Part shown: positions 1 to 7,829 of the stretch, in pieces | Position numbering within the stretch: position 1 is the first letter of the stretch | Layout of the letters: each line of letters opens with the position of its first letter | Source of the DNA: Rhodospirillaceae bacterium CCH5-H10 | GTDB taxonomy: Bacteria > Pseudomonadota > Alphaproteobacteria > Reyranellales > Reyranellaceae | Direction of reading: 5' to 3' | DNA length: 36,951 nucleotides | NCBI GenBank assembly: GCA_001557035.1 | Contig: LSKJ01000835.1 | Location: 1 to 36,951, forward strand | Notes under the pieces: generated by a model | Seen by the model: only the letters and a program-made list of their open reading frames with translations | The model's database searches: none | Told to the model about the DNA's origin: nothing | Position numbers and translations under genes: made by a program

Positions 1-35
1 GAGGTTACTCCGCTCGCAGTGGCGCGCTCCAATGA
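1..35. repeat. Palindromic repeat family A, partial copy (A1)
   Basis: The right arm of family A (GTGGCGCGCTCCAATGA at 19-35) is recognisable just beyond the stop codon of the leftward aminotransferase gene. The rest of the element is diverged or lies outside the window. Full copies are at 10024-10096, 23782-23841 and 29456-29529. As in those copies, the arm is followed by ATTGA or AATGA. Confidence 0.6.
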
Positions 36-1253
36 CTACCGCGCCGCCAGCGCCTTGAACGCTTCGCGCGTTGCATTCAGCGCGAAGTCGATGTCGGCCT
101 CGGTATGGGCGGTCGACAGGAACATGTTGTGGCGCGGGTGCAGGTAGGCGCCGTGCTTCAGCGCCTCCAGGGTGAAGAAGTTGCCCTTCTCGCAGTCGGG
201 ATCGTCGTCGAACAGCACGGTCGGCATCTGCGGCGGCCCGCTCTGGCGCACGCCGATTCCGAATTCCGCCGACTGCGCCGCGATGCCGTCGCGCAGCCGC
301 TGGCCCATGGCGCGCATGTGGGTAGGCCCGTCGACGCTCTCCAGCACGTCGAGCGTCGCCAGCGCCGCGGCCATCGACACGGCGCTGCACCAGAACGAGC
401 CGGTGACGTAGAGCTTGGACGCGGCCTCGCGATAGCGGTCGTTGCCGGTGACGGCGGCCAGCGCATGGCCGTTGGCGATCGCCTTGCTCCAGGCGCTGAG
501 GTCGGGCTGCACGCCCACGAGATCCCAGCTGCCACGCATCGTCAGCCGGAAGCCCGCGCGCACGTCATCGACGATCAGCGCCGCGTCGTTGGCATCACAC
601 AGCTCGCGCGCACGCCGGGCAAAGGCCGCGTCCGGCATCTCCTGGTCCTTGCCGAAATCGTGCTTGAAGGCGGAGACGACGATGCCCGCCAGATCGTCGC
701 CGGCGCGCTGCACGGCGCTCTCGAGGCTGCCGGTGTCGTTGAATTTGAAGGTCAGCATGTGGGCGCGATCCTCCGGCGTCACGCCGTACGGGTTCGGCGT
801 GCACCACGGGATGGCGCCATGATAGGCGCCCTCGGCTACCAGGATCTTGCGCTTGCCCGAGGCGGCGCGCGCCAGGGTCACGCAGGTCGTCGTCGCATCG
901 GTGCCGTTCTTGCCGAACAGCGCCCAGTCGGCATGCGGGATCAGCCCGACCAGCCGCTCGGCCAGCTCGACCAGCCGCTCCGACGGGCCGTTCAGGCAAT
1001 CGCCCGCCGCGGTCTGGCGCGCGACCGCCTCGGCGACCACCGGATTGCCGTGGCCGACCACGATCGGGCCCCAGCTGCACATGAAGTCGACGTAGCGCAT
1101 GCCGTTCACGTCCCACAGGTGACAGCCCTCGCCGCGCTCGAAGAACTGCGGATAGCCCTCGGGCAGTCGGTCGGTGCGCAGGTGGCCGTACATGCCGCCG
1201 GGAATGACCTGCTGGGCACGCTGCCTGAGTTTCTGATCGGCTGTGAGGGACAT
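36..1253 (-). CDS. Class III PLP aminotransferase (glutamate-1-semialdehyde aminomutase-like)
   Basis: 405 aa. It looks like a fold-type I, class III aminotransferase of the glutamate-1-semialdehyde 2,1-aminomutase/omega-aminotransferase group. LIVDDVRAGFR (about 227-236) matches the D-E-V-x-T-G-F-R PLP-ring motif, with Asp in the usual Glu position, and SKAIANG places the Schiff-base Lys at about 257. The reading frame stays open 43 codons upstream, but Met at 1253 is preferred because MSLTADQKLRQRAQQVIPGG is the normal N-terminus of this family and the extension is low-complexity. It is divergent from an SDR gene 67 nt away, so the two may share a promoter region and a catabolic role. It is probably not the haem-pathway hemL; the true amino donor or acceptor cannot be read from sequence. 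Confidence 0.9.
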   Translation of the reverse strand: MSLTADQKLRQRAQQVIPGGMYGHLRTDRLPEGYPQFFERGEGCHLWDVNGMRYVDFMCSWGPIVVGHGNPVVAEAVARQTAAGDCLNGPSERLVELAERLVGLIPHADWALFGKNGTDATTTCVTLARAASGKRKILVAEGAYHGAIPWCTPNPYGVTPEDRAHMLTFKFNDTGSLESAVQRAGDDLAGIVVSAFKHDFGKDQEMPDAAFARRARELCDANDAALIVDDVRAGFRLTMRGSWDLVGVQPDLSAWSKAIANGHALAAVTGNDRYREAASKLYVTGSFWCSAVSMAAALATLDVLESVDGPTHMRAMGQRLRDGIAAQSAEFGIGVRQSGPPQMPTVLFDDDPDCEKGNFFTLEALKHGAYLHPRHNMFLSTAHTEADIDFALNATREAFKALAAR

Positions 1254-1285
1254 CGGATAGGCTCCGCGAACGCTGTGAACTGGCC

Positions 1286-1293
1286 TATATATA
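1286..1293. promoter_or_regulatory. AT-rich candidate -10 in divergent intergenic region
   Basis: The 67-nt gap between the divergent aminotransferase and SDR starts is GC-rich except for TATATATA at 1286-1293. This could serve as a -10 element for either direction. I see no convincing -35 at 16-18 nt on either side, so this is a weak call. Confidence 0.25.
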
Positions 1294-1320
1294 CCGCACG
1301 CACAGGCGTCAGGGGGAACA

Positions 1321-2070
1321 ATGGATCTCAAGGGCAAAGTGGCTGTCGTGACCGGCGGCAATGGCGGGCTGGGCCAGCGCATCTGTCACGCGCTGGCGCA
1401 ACAGGGCTGCCACATCGCCGTCGTCTATGCCCGGAGCAAGGACCAGGCCGAGGGTGTCGCCCGCGATCTCGAAAAGCACCAGGTCGCCGCCGCGACCTTC
1501 GCCTGCGACGTGACGCAGCGCGACCAGGTCCAGAAGCTCGTCGACGACGTGGTGAAGCGCTTCGGCCGGCTCGACATCCTCGTGAACGACGCGGCCTACA
1601 ACAAGTCGATCCCCTTCACCGATCTCGACGGCCTCACCTACGAGGAATGGACGAAGATCATCGACATCAACCTGACCGGCCCGATGCTGCTCACCAAGGC
1701 CGTCGGCCCGGTGATGAAGAAACAGGGCGCCGGCCGCATCGTGAACATCGCCTCGGTCGCGGGCCTCGGACCCACGGGCTCCTCGATCGCCTACGCCGTT
1801 TCGAAGGCGGGCCTGATCCATCTCACCAAGTGCATGGCCGTGGCGCTCGCGCCCGAGGTGCTGGTGAACTGCGTGGCCCCCGGCTTGCTCGAAGGCACCC
1901 GCGCCACCGCGAACCTGCGCCCTGAGGTCGTGGCGAAGAACGCCAGCGCCTCGCTGCTGGGCGTGCCCGCCGACAAGGACGACTGCGCCGATCAGGTCGT
2001 CACGATGTGCCGGACGAACACGACGACCGGCCAGACGCTGGTGATCGATTCGGGGCGTGTTTTCCACTGA
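1321..2070 (+). CDS. Short-chain dehydrogenase/reductase (SDR), classical type
   Basis: 249 aa, the usual length for a classical NAD(P)-dependent SDR of the FabG-like group. The Rossmann motif TGGNGGLG is at 11-18, an N-D-A-A variant of the NNAG motif at 89-92, catalytic Ser at about 145 (VNIAS), and Tyr158 with Lys162 (YAVSK). Cys62-Asp63-Val64 occupies the usual adenine-ring D-V position. The start is supported by AGGGGG at 1311-1316, four nt upstream. It is a cytoplasmic oxidoreductase of unknown substrate. Its divergent neighbour is an aminotransferase, so an amino-alcohol or keto-acid pathway is a reasonable guess and no more than that. Confidence 0.93.
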   Translation: MDLKGKVAVVTGGNGGLGQRICHALAQQGCHIAVVYARSKDQAEGVARDLEKHQVAAATFACDVTQRDQVQKLVDDVVKRFGRLDILVNDAAYNKSIPFTDLDGLTYEEWTKIIDINLTGPMLLTKAVGPVMKKQGAGRIVNIASVAGLGPTGSSIAYAVSKAGLIHLTKCMAVALAPEVLVNCVAPGLLEGTRATANLRPEVVAKNASASLLGVPADKDDCADQVVTMCRTNTTTGQTLVIDSGRVFH

Positions 2071-2087
2071 AGGACAACAAATCGACC

Positions 2088-2106
2088 GGGAGCGAAAGAC
2101 GCTCCC
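2088..2106. terminator. Hairpin between convergent SDR and aroQ-like genes
   Basis: GGGAGCG (2088-2094), loop AAAGA, CGCTCCC (2100-2106): a perfect 7-bp GC-rich stem filling the 36-nt gap between two converging stop codons. No strong T-tract follows on either strand, so it is a probable rather than a canonical terminator. Confidence 0.5.
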
Positions 2107-2589
2107 TCAGCGCGGCCCGATCCTGAGTGGTTCGGGTAGGCTCGCCGGCAGCTTGTCCAGCGTTTGGAGAGCCGCCTGCATGGCGATGATGTAGCCATAG
2201 GGGCCAAGCCCGCAGATCACAGCCTTCACAGCCGAGGAGAGCTTGGAATGCCGGTGCATCTCGTCGCGAGCGTGGATATTCGAGATATGTACCTCGAAGA
2301 TCGGCCCCTCGAAGATTTTCAGGGCATCGAACAGCGCGACCGAAGTGAATGAATATGCCGCCGGATTGAAGATGATCGCGTCGGCATTCTGACGAGCCGC
2401 CTGGATGAGATCGACCAGTTCGCCTTCGTGGTTCGATTGGTGGAAGGAAAGCGTTGCACCGGCGAAGGCCGCGAACGCTTCACAGCTTGTCTTCACGGCG
2501 TCGAGTGTCGTCGAGCCGTAGATATGCGGCTCTCGGATACCGAGGAGATTGAGGTTGGGGCCGTTCAGGATTGTCAGGCGTGCAGTCAT
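2107..2589 (-). CDS. Type II 3-dehydroquinate dehydratase-like protein with altered active site
   Basis: 160 aa, full length for the AroQ family (3-dehydroquinate to 3-dehydroshikimate). The opening LTILNGPNLNLLG, then REPHIYG (the catalytic Arg/Tyr loop), the Asn of IFNPAAY and EVHISN with the catalytic His are all present. Two substrate-contacting positions differ. The His of the usual T-H-T-S motif is Phe (YSFTS), and by eye the Arg of the R-E-E-F-R-R-H-S stretch (R112 in the M. tuberculosis enzyme) is His (RDEMHRHS). The start at 2589 is set by the conserved N-terminus and AGGTGA upstream; a 21-residue in-frame extension is rejected. It lies 16 nt downstream of a GGT-family gene on the same strand, so they are probably co-transcribed. 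It may be a diverged paralogue rather than the housekeeping aroQ. Confidence 0.85.
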   Translation of the reverse strand: MTARLTILNGPNLNLLGIREPHIYGSTTLDAVKTSCEAFAAFAGATLSFHQSNHEGELVDLIQAARQNADAIIFNPAAYSFTSVALFDALKIFEGPIFEVHISNIHARDEMHRHSKLSSAVKAVICGLGPYGYIIAMQAALQTLDKLPASLPEPLRIGPR

Positions 2590-2605
2590 CGGAGTCACCT
2601 CATCA

Positions 2606-4291
2606 TCAGCTTGGCAACACGAACCTAACGCCCGCCCGCGCCAGACCGCCACCCAGCGCCGCGGCCGTGCCGTCGGCGCGCCAGCAGGCGGCGCCGGTCA
2701 GGGTGCCGTCGTCGTGGAACTGGATGGCGTTCATGCCGCCGGCGACGGTCGGCATGATCTTGAGCGTGTGGCCGCGGGCTTCGAGGCCCTGGCGGACCGG
2801 GGCGGGGATGCCGTGCTCGACTTCGAGCAGCGGGCCTTCGGTCCAGATGCGCGGCGCCTCGACCGCTTCCTGCAACGCCATGCCGTGGTCGATCAGGTTG
2901 ATCAGGGCCTGCAGCGCCGAGGGGAAGATCTTGCGGCCGCCGGGGAGGCCCAGCGCGTAGCGCACCTTGCCGTCCCTGAGCGCCATCATCGGCGACATCG
3001 AGGTGGTGACCCGCTTGCCCGGCGCGATCGACAGCGCGTTGCCGCGGCGCGGATCGTAGTTGTTCATGTAGTTGTTGGGGATCATGCCGGTGCCGGGCAC
3101 GATGAAGCGCGCGCCGAACAGGCTGTTGATGGTCTGTGTGGTGCTGACGACGTTGCCCATGCCGTCGGCCACGGTTAGATGGGTGGTGTCCTGGCCTTCC
3201 GCCGCCTGCAGCCCGCCGGTCCATTGCGTGGCGCGGGCGATGTCCAGAAGTTTGCGGCGCTGGTCGGCATAGTCGCGGCTCACGATGCGCTCGACTGGCA
3301 CCTTCACGAAATCCGGATCGCCGCTCGCCTCGGCGCGGTCGGCGAAGGCGATCTTCAGCACCTCGGCCAGCAGATGCAGCGTGTCGACCGTGCCGAAGCC
3401 CATCTTCGCGATGTCGTAGGCTTCGAGGATGTTCAGCATCTGCGCGATGTGCACGCCCGAGGCGGCGGGCGGCGGCGGGCCGAGGATTTCCCAGCCGCGA
3501 TAGTGGCCGCGGATCGGCGCGCGCTCCTCGACCTTGTAGCCGGTGAGATCCTCGCGGCGCACGAAGCCGCCGGTCTTCTCCATGCATTCGACCAACAGGT
3601 CGCCCAGCGGCCCGCCATGCAGCGCCTTCTCGCCCTGCTGCGAGACCAGGGTCAGCGCCTCGGCGTATTGCGCCTGCACCAGCCGCTCGCCCGGCTTCAG
3701 CGGCGTGCCGTTGGGCAGGAGCAGCGCGGCGGCGAGCTTGTCCTTCGACAGGTCGGGGCCGGCATCCTTGATGCAGTCCGAGAGATAGGGCGTGACCGCG
3801 AAGCCGCGCGCGGCGTGGCGGATCGCGGGCTGCATCACGTCGGCGAGACTCATCGTGCCGAAGCGCTCCAGCGCCAGGCACCAGGCGCGCAGCGAGCCCG
3901 GCGTCGCGACCGACTTCGGCCCGACCAGGTTCTCCTGCCCCTCGACGTCGTAGACCTCGGGCGCGGCACCGGGCACCGGCTTGTACATGTCGGGATGGCC
4001 CATCTGCGGCACGGCGCTCATGCCGTCGAGGATGCGATGGCTGCCGTCGGCCAGGCGGATGTGGCAGGTCGTGCCGCCGATCAGCCCGACCATCATCGGC
4101 TCGACGACGGTCAGCGCGAACTGCATGGCGACGGCCGCATCGACCGCATTGCCGCCGGCCGCCAGCATTTCCAGCCCCGCGGCCGAGGCCAGCGGATGGT
4201 TGGAGACCGCCATGCCGCGCGGTCCGTGCGCCGGCTGCTTCTCGCAGGTGAAAGGCGTGCCGGCGCGCTCGCGCCAAGTCGGCTGGGTCAT
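2606..4291 (-). CDS. Gamma-glutamyltransferase (GGT) family Ntn-hydrolase
   Basis: 561 aa. This family is made as a proenzyme that cuts itself before a Thr, which then becomes the nucleophile. DTTHLTVADGMGN at about 368-380 matches the autoprocessing site (first Thr of TTH, about 369), followed by STTQTINSLFG. SMSPMM (431-436) and LPGG (449-452) correspond to the substrate and oxyanion segments. There is no signal peptide, unlike periplasmic GGTs of glutathione breakdown, so it is probably cytoplasmic. Substrates in this family include glutathione, glutaryl-cephalosporins and oxamate (HpxW), and I cannot choose among them. The downstream dehydroquinase-like gene follows after 16 nt. Confidence 0.9.
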   Translation of the reverse strand: MTQPTWRERAGTPFTCEKQPAHGPRGMAVSNHPLASAAGLEMLAAGGNAVDAAVAMQFALTVVEPMMVGLIGGTTCHIRLADGSHRILDGMSAVPQMGHPDMYKPVPGAAPEVYDVEGQENLVGPKSVATPGSLRAWCLALERFGTMSLADVMQPAIRHAARGFAVTPYLSDCIKDAGPDLSKDKLAAALLLPNGTPLKPGERLVQAQYAEALTLVSQQGEKALHGGPLGDLLVECMEKTGGFVRREDLTGYKVEERAPIRGHYRGWEILGPPPPAASGVHIAQMLNILEAYDIAKMGFGTVDTLHLLAEVLKIAFADRAEASGDPDFVKVPVERIVSRDYADQRRKLLDIARATQWTGGLQAAEGQDTTHLTVADGMGNVVSTTQTINSLFGARFIVPGTGMIPNNYMNNYDPRRGNALSIAPGKRVTTSMSPMMALRDGKVRYALGLPGGRKIFPSALQALINLIDHGMALQEAVEAPRIWTEGPLLEVEHGIPAPVRQGLEARGHTLKIMPTVAGGMNAIQFHDDGTLTGAACWRADGTAAALGGGLARAGVRFVLPS

Positions 4292-4354
4292 CCGTGTCCT
4301 CGCTGAATGTCGGTGAAATCTCGCATGCGGTTCAGGCGGCGGCTACCCACACAC

Positions 4355-4464
4355 ACCTCACCCTGAGGAGCGTTCCGCAGGAACGCGTCTCGAAGGGTCG
4401 GCAACAGGCGCGGTGCGCGTGCCCACCCTTCGAGACGGCGCTTCGCGCCTCCTCAGGGTGAGGT
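4355..4464. repeat. Palindromic repeat family C (single copy here)
   Basis: An imperfect inverted repeat of about 110 bp: ACCTCACCCTGAGGAGCG at the left (from 4355) mirrors CTCCTCAGGGTGAGGT at the right (to 4464). The inner pair CGTCTCGAAGGGT (4386-4398) mirrors ACCCTTCGAGACG (4425-4437). Each outer end also has short internal palindromes (CCTCACCCTGAGG). It fills most of the 201-nt gap between the GGT gene and the small secreted protein gene. Similar short palindromes are widespread in alphaproteobacterial genomes. Confidence 0.8.
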
Positions 4465-4492
4465 CGGGGGGCGTGGCTTTGGAGTTTGAGCA

Positions 4493-4924
4493 CTACTCCC
4501 CCACGCGCTGCTCTGCTTCCTCGCAACGCTGCAGCCGTTCGCAGGCGGCCTCGTCCTTGTCGCCGTTCGGGTTGAAGCAGGCGCGGGCGTCGGTCGAGCC
4601 GTCGGAGACGATCTGGGTGAGCCGGGTGCGCGCCTCGGCCGGTTGCTCTACGTCCAGAAGGCCCTTGCGGGTCAGTTCGTTGGCGAAGCGGACCACCAGT
4701 CGTTCGCGCCCCCGCATCGCCTCCGGCGCCGAGGCCTTGGCGTCGCGGCACCATTGCATCGAAGCCGCCTTGCCGCAGCCCCAGAGCTGCATCTGGCGGA
4801 AGCGCTCCGCGAGCTGGCGGTTCACGCCGAGGCAGTAGGCGGTGATTTCATCCTGCTGCGCCTGTCCCTGCGCCAGTGCCGGCAGGGCGGCGAGCATGAG
4901 CAGGAGGCAGAGTCTGACCCGCAT
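4493..4924 (-). CDS. Small secreted cysteine-rich protein, unknown function
   Basis: 143 aa. Residues 1-20 form a signal peptide: positive start MRVR, hydrophobic core LCLLLMLAALP, then ALA-QG as a likely signal peptidase I site. The predicted mature protein has six Cys (about 31, 50, 59, 116, 128, 134), an even number compatible with three disulfides in the periplasm. I do not recognise a family. It starts 4 nt beyond the stop of the upstream PhyH gene on the same strand, so it is almost certainly co-transcribed with it. Codon use resembles its neighbours. Confidence 0.75.
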   Translation of the reverse strand: MRVRLCLLLMLAALPALAQGQAQQDEITAYCLGVNRQLAERFRQMQLWGCGKAASMQWCRDAKASAPEAMRGRERLVVRFANELTRKGLLDVEQPAEARTRLTQIVSDGSTDARACFNPNGDKDEAACERLQRCEEAEQRVGE

Positions 4925-4928
4925 CCCC

Positions 4929-6077
4929 TCAGATGAACATGTCGAGCTGGTTATAATTCTTCAGCACCGTGTCGCGCATCGCCTCGCTCCAGCGGTTCTC
5001 GTCCTGGCGGTCGGCGAGCGGGCGATAGACATGGCTCTTTTCGTTCGGGAAGCGCTGGCGGCGCGCGTCGATCGCCAGCAGCAGGATGCGCAGCCGCCGG
5101 TCGATGCGCTCGGCGTCGTAGGTCACGGTCTCGCCGGTCAGCCGCTTCGTCGTGACGTTCAGCACGCGGCGGCGCGGGAAGAAGCCGGCATTGAGCGTGA
5201 CGCGGCGGTCGGGCGAGGAGTTGGCGAATGAGCCGTGCAGCAGCTGGCGGTTGGTGACGATCGTGTCGCCCGCACCGGCCAGCATCGGCACCGCGCCCTC
5301 GATCCGGTCCGAGCCGCTCTCGGCGACCAGCTTGCGGATGTCGGCCTTGCCGTGGCGGTGGCTGCCCGGCAGCACCCAGACGCAGTTGCCTGCGGTGCTG
5401 GGATAGAGCTGGGTCATGAAGTTGAAGCCGTGGGCGCCCATGTCCCAGTCGGCGGCGTCCCAATGGGTCGTGCCGTCCTGGTGCCAGGCCACCGAGGGGC
5501 CGAGGCCCGCTTCCTTGATGAAGGTCACTTCGTTGTAGGGCACGAAGTCGTCGCCGAGGATCGATGCGGCCGCGGCCAGCAGCCCGGGATGGCCGTAGAG
5601 CCGGAACGCGGCGTTCATCAGGTAGAGGTTGCCGTCGAGCAGTTCGACGGTCCAGGCGGGCGCGTCCTCGCCCAGCGTCGGCTGGCTCATCGCGACAGGA
5701 TGGCGGCCATTGTTCTTGGTCGTGCCGCCGAGCGGGTCGCTCAACGGTTTGGCCCAGCGATAGGGTGGCTTCAGCACGCCCTCGCCGAAGGCCGGGCGGC
5801 CGTGTCGGTCGACGGTCGCGCCCGGCTCGACCGGCGCGCGCTCGAGGATCGCATCGACGTCGGCGCGCAGCTCGGCCAGCTCCTCGGGGCCGGCCACGCC
5901 CTCGAAGACGTAGAAGCCGTGCGTCCAGTAGGAATCGACGATGTCCTGCGCCAGCTTGCCGTCGGCATCGAGCCGGATCGGCCCGCGATTGCCCAGCGCC
6001 CGCGCGCGGGCTTCGCCGGCGCGACTGTACTCGGCCATCGTGCGCGCATGGTCTTCGGCGGTGAGCGGGGCAGCCAT
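4929..6077 (-). CDS. Phytanoyl-CoA dioxygenase (PhyH) family Fe(II)/2-oxoglutarate oxygenase
   Basis: 382 aa. The double-stranded beta-helix iron triad is visible: His199-x-Asp201 in WHQDGTTHWD and the distal His281 in LLHGSFANSSPDRR, with Arg291 as the likely 2-oxoglutarate carboxylate anchor. PhyH proteins hydroxylate or oxidise varied small molecules (phytanoyl-CoA, ectoine, halogenation-type substrates); the substrate here is unknown. The N-terminal 60 residues are helical and Ala-rich. The start at 6077 is preceded by GGAGACGTCCCG. It is followed after 4 nt by the small secreted protein gene. Confidence 0.9.
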   Translation of the reverse strand: MAAPLTAEDHARTMAEYSRAGEARARALGNRGPIRLDADGKLAQDIVDSYWTHGFYVFEGVAGPEELAELRADVDAILERAPVEPGATVDRHGRPAFGEGVLKPPYRWAKPLSDPLGGTTKNNGRHPVAMSQPTLGEDAPAWTVELLDGNLYLMNAAFRLYGHPGLLAAAASILGDDFVPYNEVTFIKEAGLGPSVAWHQDGTTHWDAADWDMGAHGFNFMTQLYPSTAGNCVWVLPGSHRHGKADIRKLVAESGSDRIEGAVPMLAGAGDTIVTNRQLLHGSFANSSPDRRVTLNAGFFPRRRVLNVTTKRLTGETVTYDAERIDRRLRILLLAIDARRQRFPNEKSHVYRPLADRQDENRWSEAMRDTVLKNYNQLDMFI

Positions 6078-6167
6078 CGGGACGTCTCCATTATTTTTAG
6101 GAGCCGACGATAGCGCGGCCGTCCACGTGCGGCCAAATCCCGCCGCGAGGTCTGCCCGCTCTGCGGC

Positions 6168-6878
6168 TCAGGCCGGTTCGCGCAGGTCCACCGCATGCTT
6201 TGGATAGGGAGCGATTGGCCGTTCGCCGGCCGGCCGGCCGCCCAGCTCGTCGGCCAAGCCGTGGTTGACGTCGCGGTGATGGGCTTCGTCCGCCTGGATG
6301 ATCCGGATGACGTCGCGCAGCATCGCATCCGGCGGCATCTTCCAGTAATGGATCGCGATCGGCGGCGCCGGCGGATTCTCCGCGCGACCCTCGTCGAGTT
6401 CCTTCAGGTAGTGGCTGTAGCTGATGACGGCCTCTTCCTCGAAATAGCCGACGACGCGATGCGCGGTCTTCGAGCTGATCAGGTAGAGCAGGAAGAAGCC
6501 GACATAGAAGAACCACTGCACCGTGAGCACGACGAACCTCTCGAACACGGTCGGCTGCGCGATCTTGATGAAGGTCATCAGGTGCATGCGCTCGTTCTCG
6601 GCCTCTTCGAGCAGGGTCCGGATCCAGCCGTTGTCGTCGGACATGCGGCGCAGGCACTTGAGATGTGTGAGCGTGGCGCCGACCATGCCGGGCACCGCGG
6701 CAACCGTCTCCAGCACGATGGCGCGATGGCCATAGCGCCTGGCGAAGAACGTGTCGGCGAAGAAGCGGAGCGTCTTGGTGAAGCCGTAGGCGAAGCGGTC
6801 CGAGAAGCCCCGGGGAGGATGGTGCAGGGCGGCGTCGACGGCAGGGATGTAGGAGCCGGTGGCGTCGGTGGCGGTCAT
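6168..6878 (-). CDS. aox: Alternative oxidase (cyanide-insensitive ubiquinol oxidase)
   Basis: 236 aa. A membrane-associated diiron quinol oxidase that passes electrons from ubiquinol to O2 without pumping protons. All diiron ligand motifs are present: LET (Glu57), NERMHL (Glu96, His99), EEEAV (Glu147) and ADEAHHRDVNH (Glu198, His201); the conserved Tyr is at 154 (VISY). Phe146 stands just before the EEEAV motif where many family members have Leu. Hydrophobic helices at about 113-136 and near 52-72 fit the interfacial membrane helices. Bacterial AOX is uncommon outside alphaproteobacteria and some marine groups. It is probably monocistronic. The RegB/RegA pair encoded 18 kb away is a possible regulator (inference). 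Confidence 0.95.
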   Translation of the reverse strand: MTATDATGSYIPAVDAALHHPPRGFSDRFAYGFTKTLRFFADTFFARRYGHRAIVLETVAAVPGMVGATLTHLKCLRRMSDDNGWIRTLLEEAENERMHLMTFIKIAQPTVFERFVVLTVQWFFYVGFFLLYLISSKTAHRVVGYFEEEAVISYSHYLKELDEGRAENPPAPPIAIHYWKMPPDAMLRDVIRIIQADEAHHRDVNHGLADELGGRPAGERPIAPYPKHAVDLREPA

Positions 6879-6979
6879 TTTCGGTCTCCGGGCTGGATCG
6901 CGCGCGCCGCGATCATCGCGAGAGTCGGCATCGGAGTCGAGGCACCTCGGCGTGGGCCTTCGCCCGCTCTGAGCACGGC

Positions 6980-7080
6980 AAAAGTTCCCTCACTGCGTTC
7001 GGGATGACAACGTGGTCTTAATCGGCGCACTGCGCCAAACACGACAAAATTGTCATCCCGAGCGTAGCGAGGGACCTTTG
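6980..7080. repeat. Composite palindromic repeat family B, copy B1
   Basis: The left arm starts near 6981 (CCCTCACTGCGTTCGGGA within it) and the right arm ends with CGTAGCGAGGGACCTTTG at 7080. The arms are inverted repeats of about 30 bp around a core of about 40 bp that holds GGCGCACTGCGCC (7024-7036). It lies in the 212-nt gap between the alternative oxidase start and the glutathione peroxidase stop. The left arm of this copy has AAGTTCCCT where the others have AGGTCCCT. Confidence 0.9.
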
Positions 7081-7090
7081 CGACGAACGC

Positions 7091-7657
7091 TCAGCCCTTC
7101 GCCGCCAGCGCCGCCTCGATGGCGCGTTCGAGCTTCGATCCCGTGCCGCTCACGGCGGTGAACCAGTCGACGATGCGGCCGTCGCGGCCGATCAGGATCT
7201 TGTGGAAGTTCCAGCTCGGCGTGCCGATTGTGCCGGTCTGCGCCGCGGCCCAGCGGTAGAGCGGATGGGCGTTGGGGCCGGTCACGACCTGCTTGTCGGC
7301 GAGCGGGAAGGTGACGTCGAAGCTCGCCTCGCAGAAGCGCTTGATCTCCTCCTTGCTGCCGGGCTCCTGGCCGCCGAAATCGTTCGACGGCACGCCCAGC
7401 ACCACGAGGCCCTTGTCCCTGTAGCGCCGCCACAACTCTTCCAGCCCCTTGTACTGGCCGGTGAAGCCGCAGAGGGAGGCCGTGTTCACCAGCAGCACGA
7501 CCTTGCCGGCATAGTCCTTGGTCGGCAGCGGGCCGCCGCCGATCGATTCGAGCGAGACGCCGGCCCAGTCGACCGGCTGGCGCCCGGCCTGCGACCAGGC
7601 CGCCGCCGACAGGAGCGCGCCCGCGACGGCGAAGGCCAGCATGCGCAGCACCTTCAT
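7091..7657 (-). CDS. Glutathione peroxidase family protein (Cys type), exported
   Basis: 188 aa. Thiol peroxidase of the GPx family, reducing hydroperoxides with glutathione or thioredoxin. The peroxidatic Cys63 is in NTASLCGFTGQY, Gln97 in SNDFGGQEPGS, and Trp149-Asn150 in PSWNFHK, which completes the Cys-Gln-Trp-Asn tetrad. Cys109 may be the resolving Cys. The N-terminal MKVLRMLAFAVAGALLSAAAW is a signal peptide, so the enzyme works outside the cytoplasm. The start at 7657 is chosen because it begins the signal peptide; the frame is open 108 codons further upstream but that stretch overlaps the divergent cyclase gene and looks non-coding. Confidence 0.92.
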   Translation of the reverse strand: MKVLRMLAFAVAGALLSAAAWSQAGRQPVDWAGVSLESIGGGPLPTKDYAGKVVLLVNTASLCGFTGQYKGLEELWRRYRDKGLVVLGVPSNDFGGQEPGSKEEIKRFCEASFDVTFPLADKQVVTGPNAHPLYRWAAAQTGTIGTPSWNFHKILIGRDGRIVDWFTAVSGTGSKLERAIEAALAAKG

Positions 7658-7829
7658 GGATTGCCGCCTGCGCCGGTGTTCCCGACGCGATCCCGCCCGT
7701 TCGTCATCCGCTGTCTCCTTGCGGCCCCGTGTATCGCACAGGACCCCGCCCGGCGTCCCGGCGGCCCTGTACCATCGCCGCATCGCCCGCCATGCTGCCG
7801 CCCGGTAGCGTTCGCGAGAAGGGGGCGTG

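Noticed and set aside
105..1925. 606-codon open frame antisense to the aminotransferase and running into the SDR gene
   Set aside because: Arg/His/Gln-rich translation with no family motifs; a GC-rich shadow of two well-supported genes.
1309..2067. 252-codon frame antisense to the SDR gene
   Set aside because: No recognisable motifs; SDR catalytic residues are complete on the other strand.
2625..4277. 550-codon frame inside the GGT gene
   Set aside because: Extremely Arg-rich, no motifs; same-strand shadow of GGT, whose processing site and signatures are clear.
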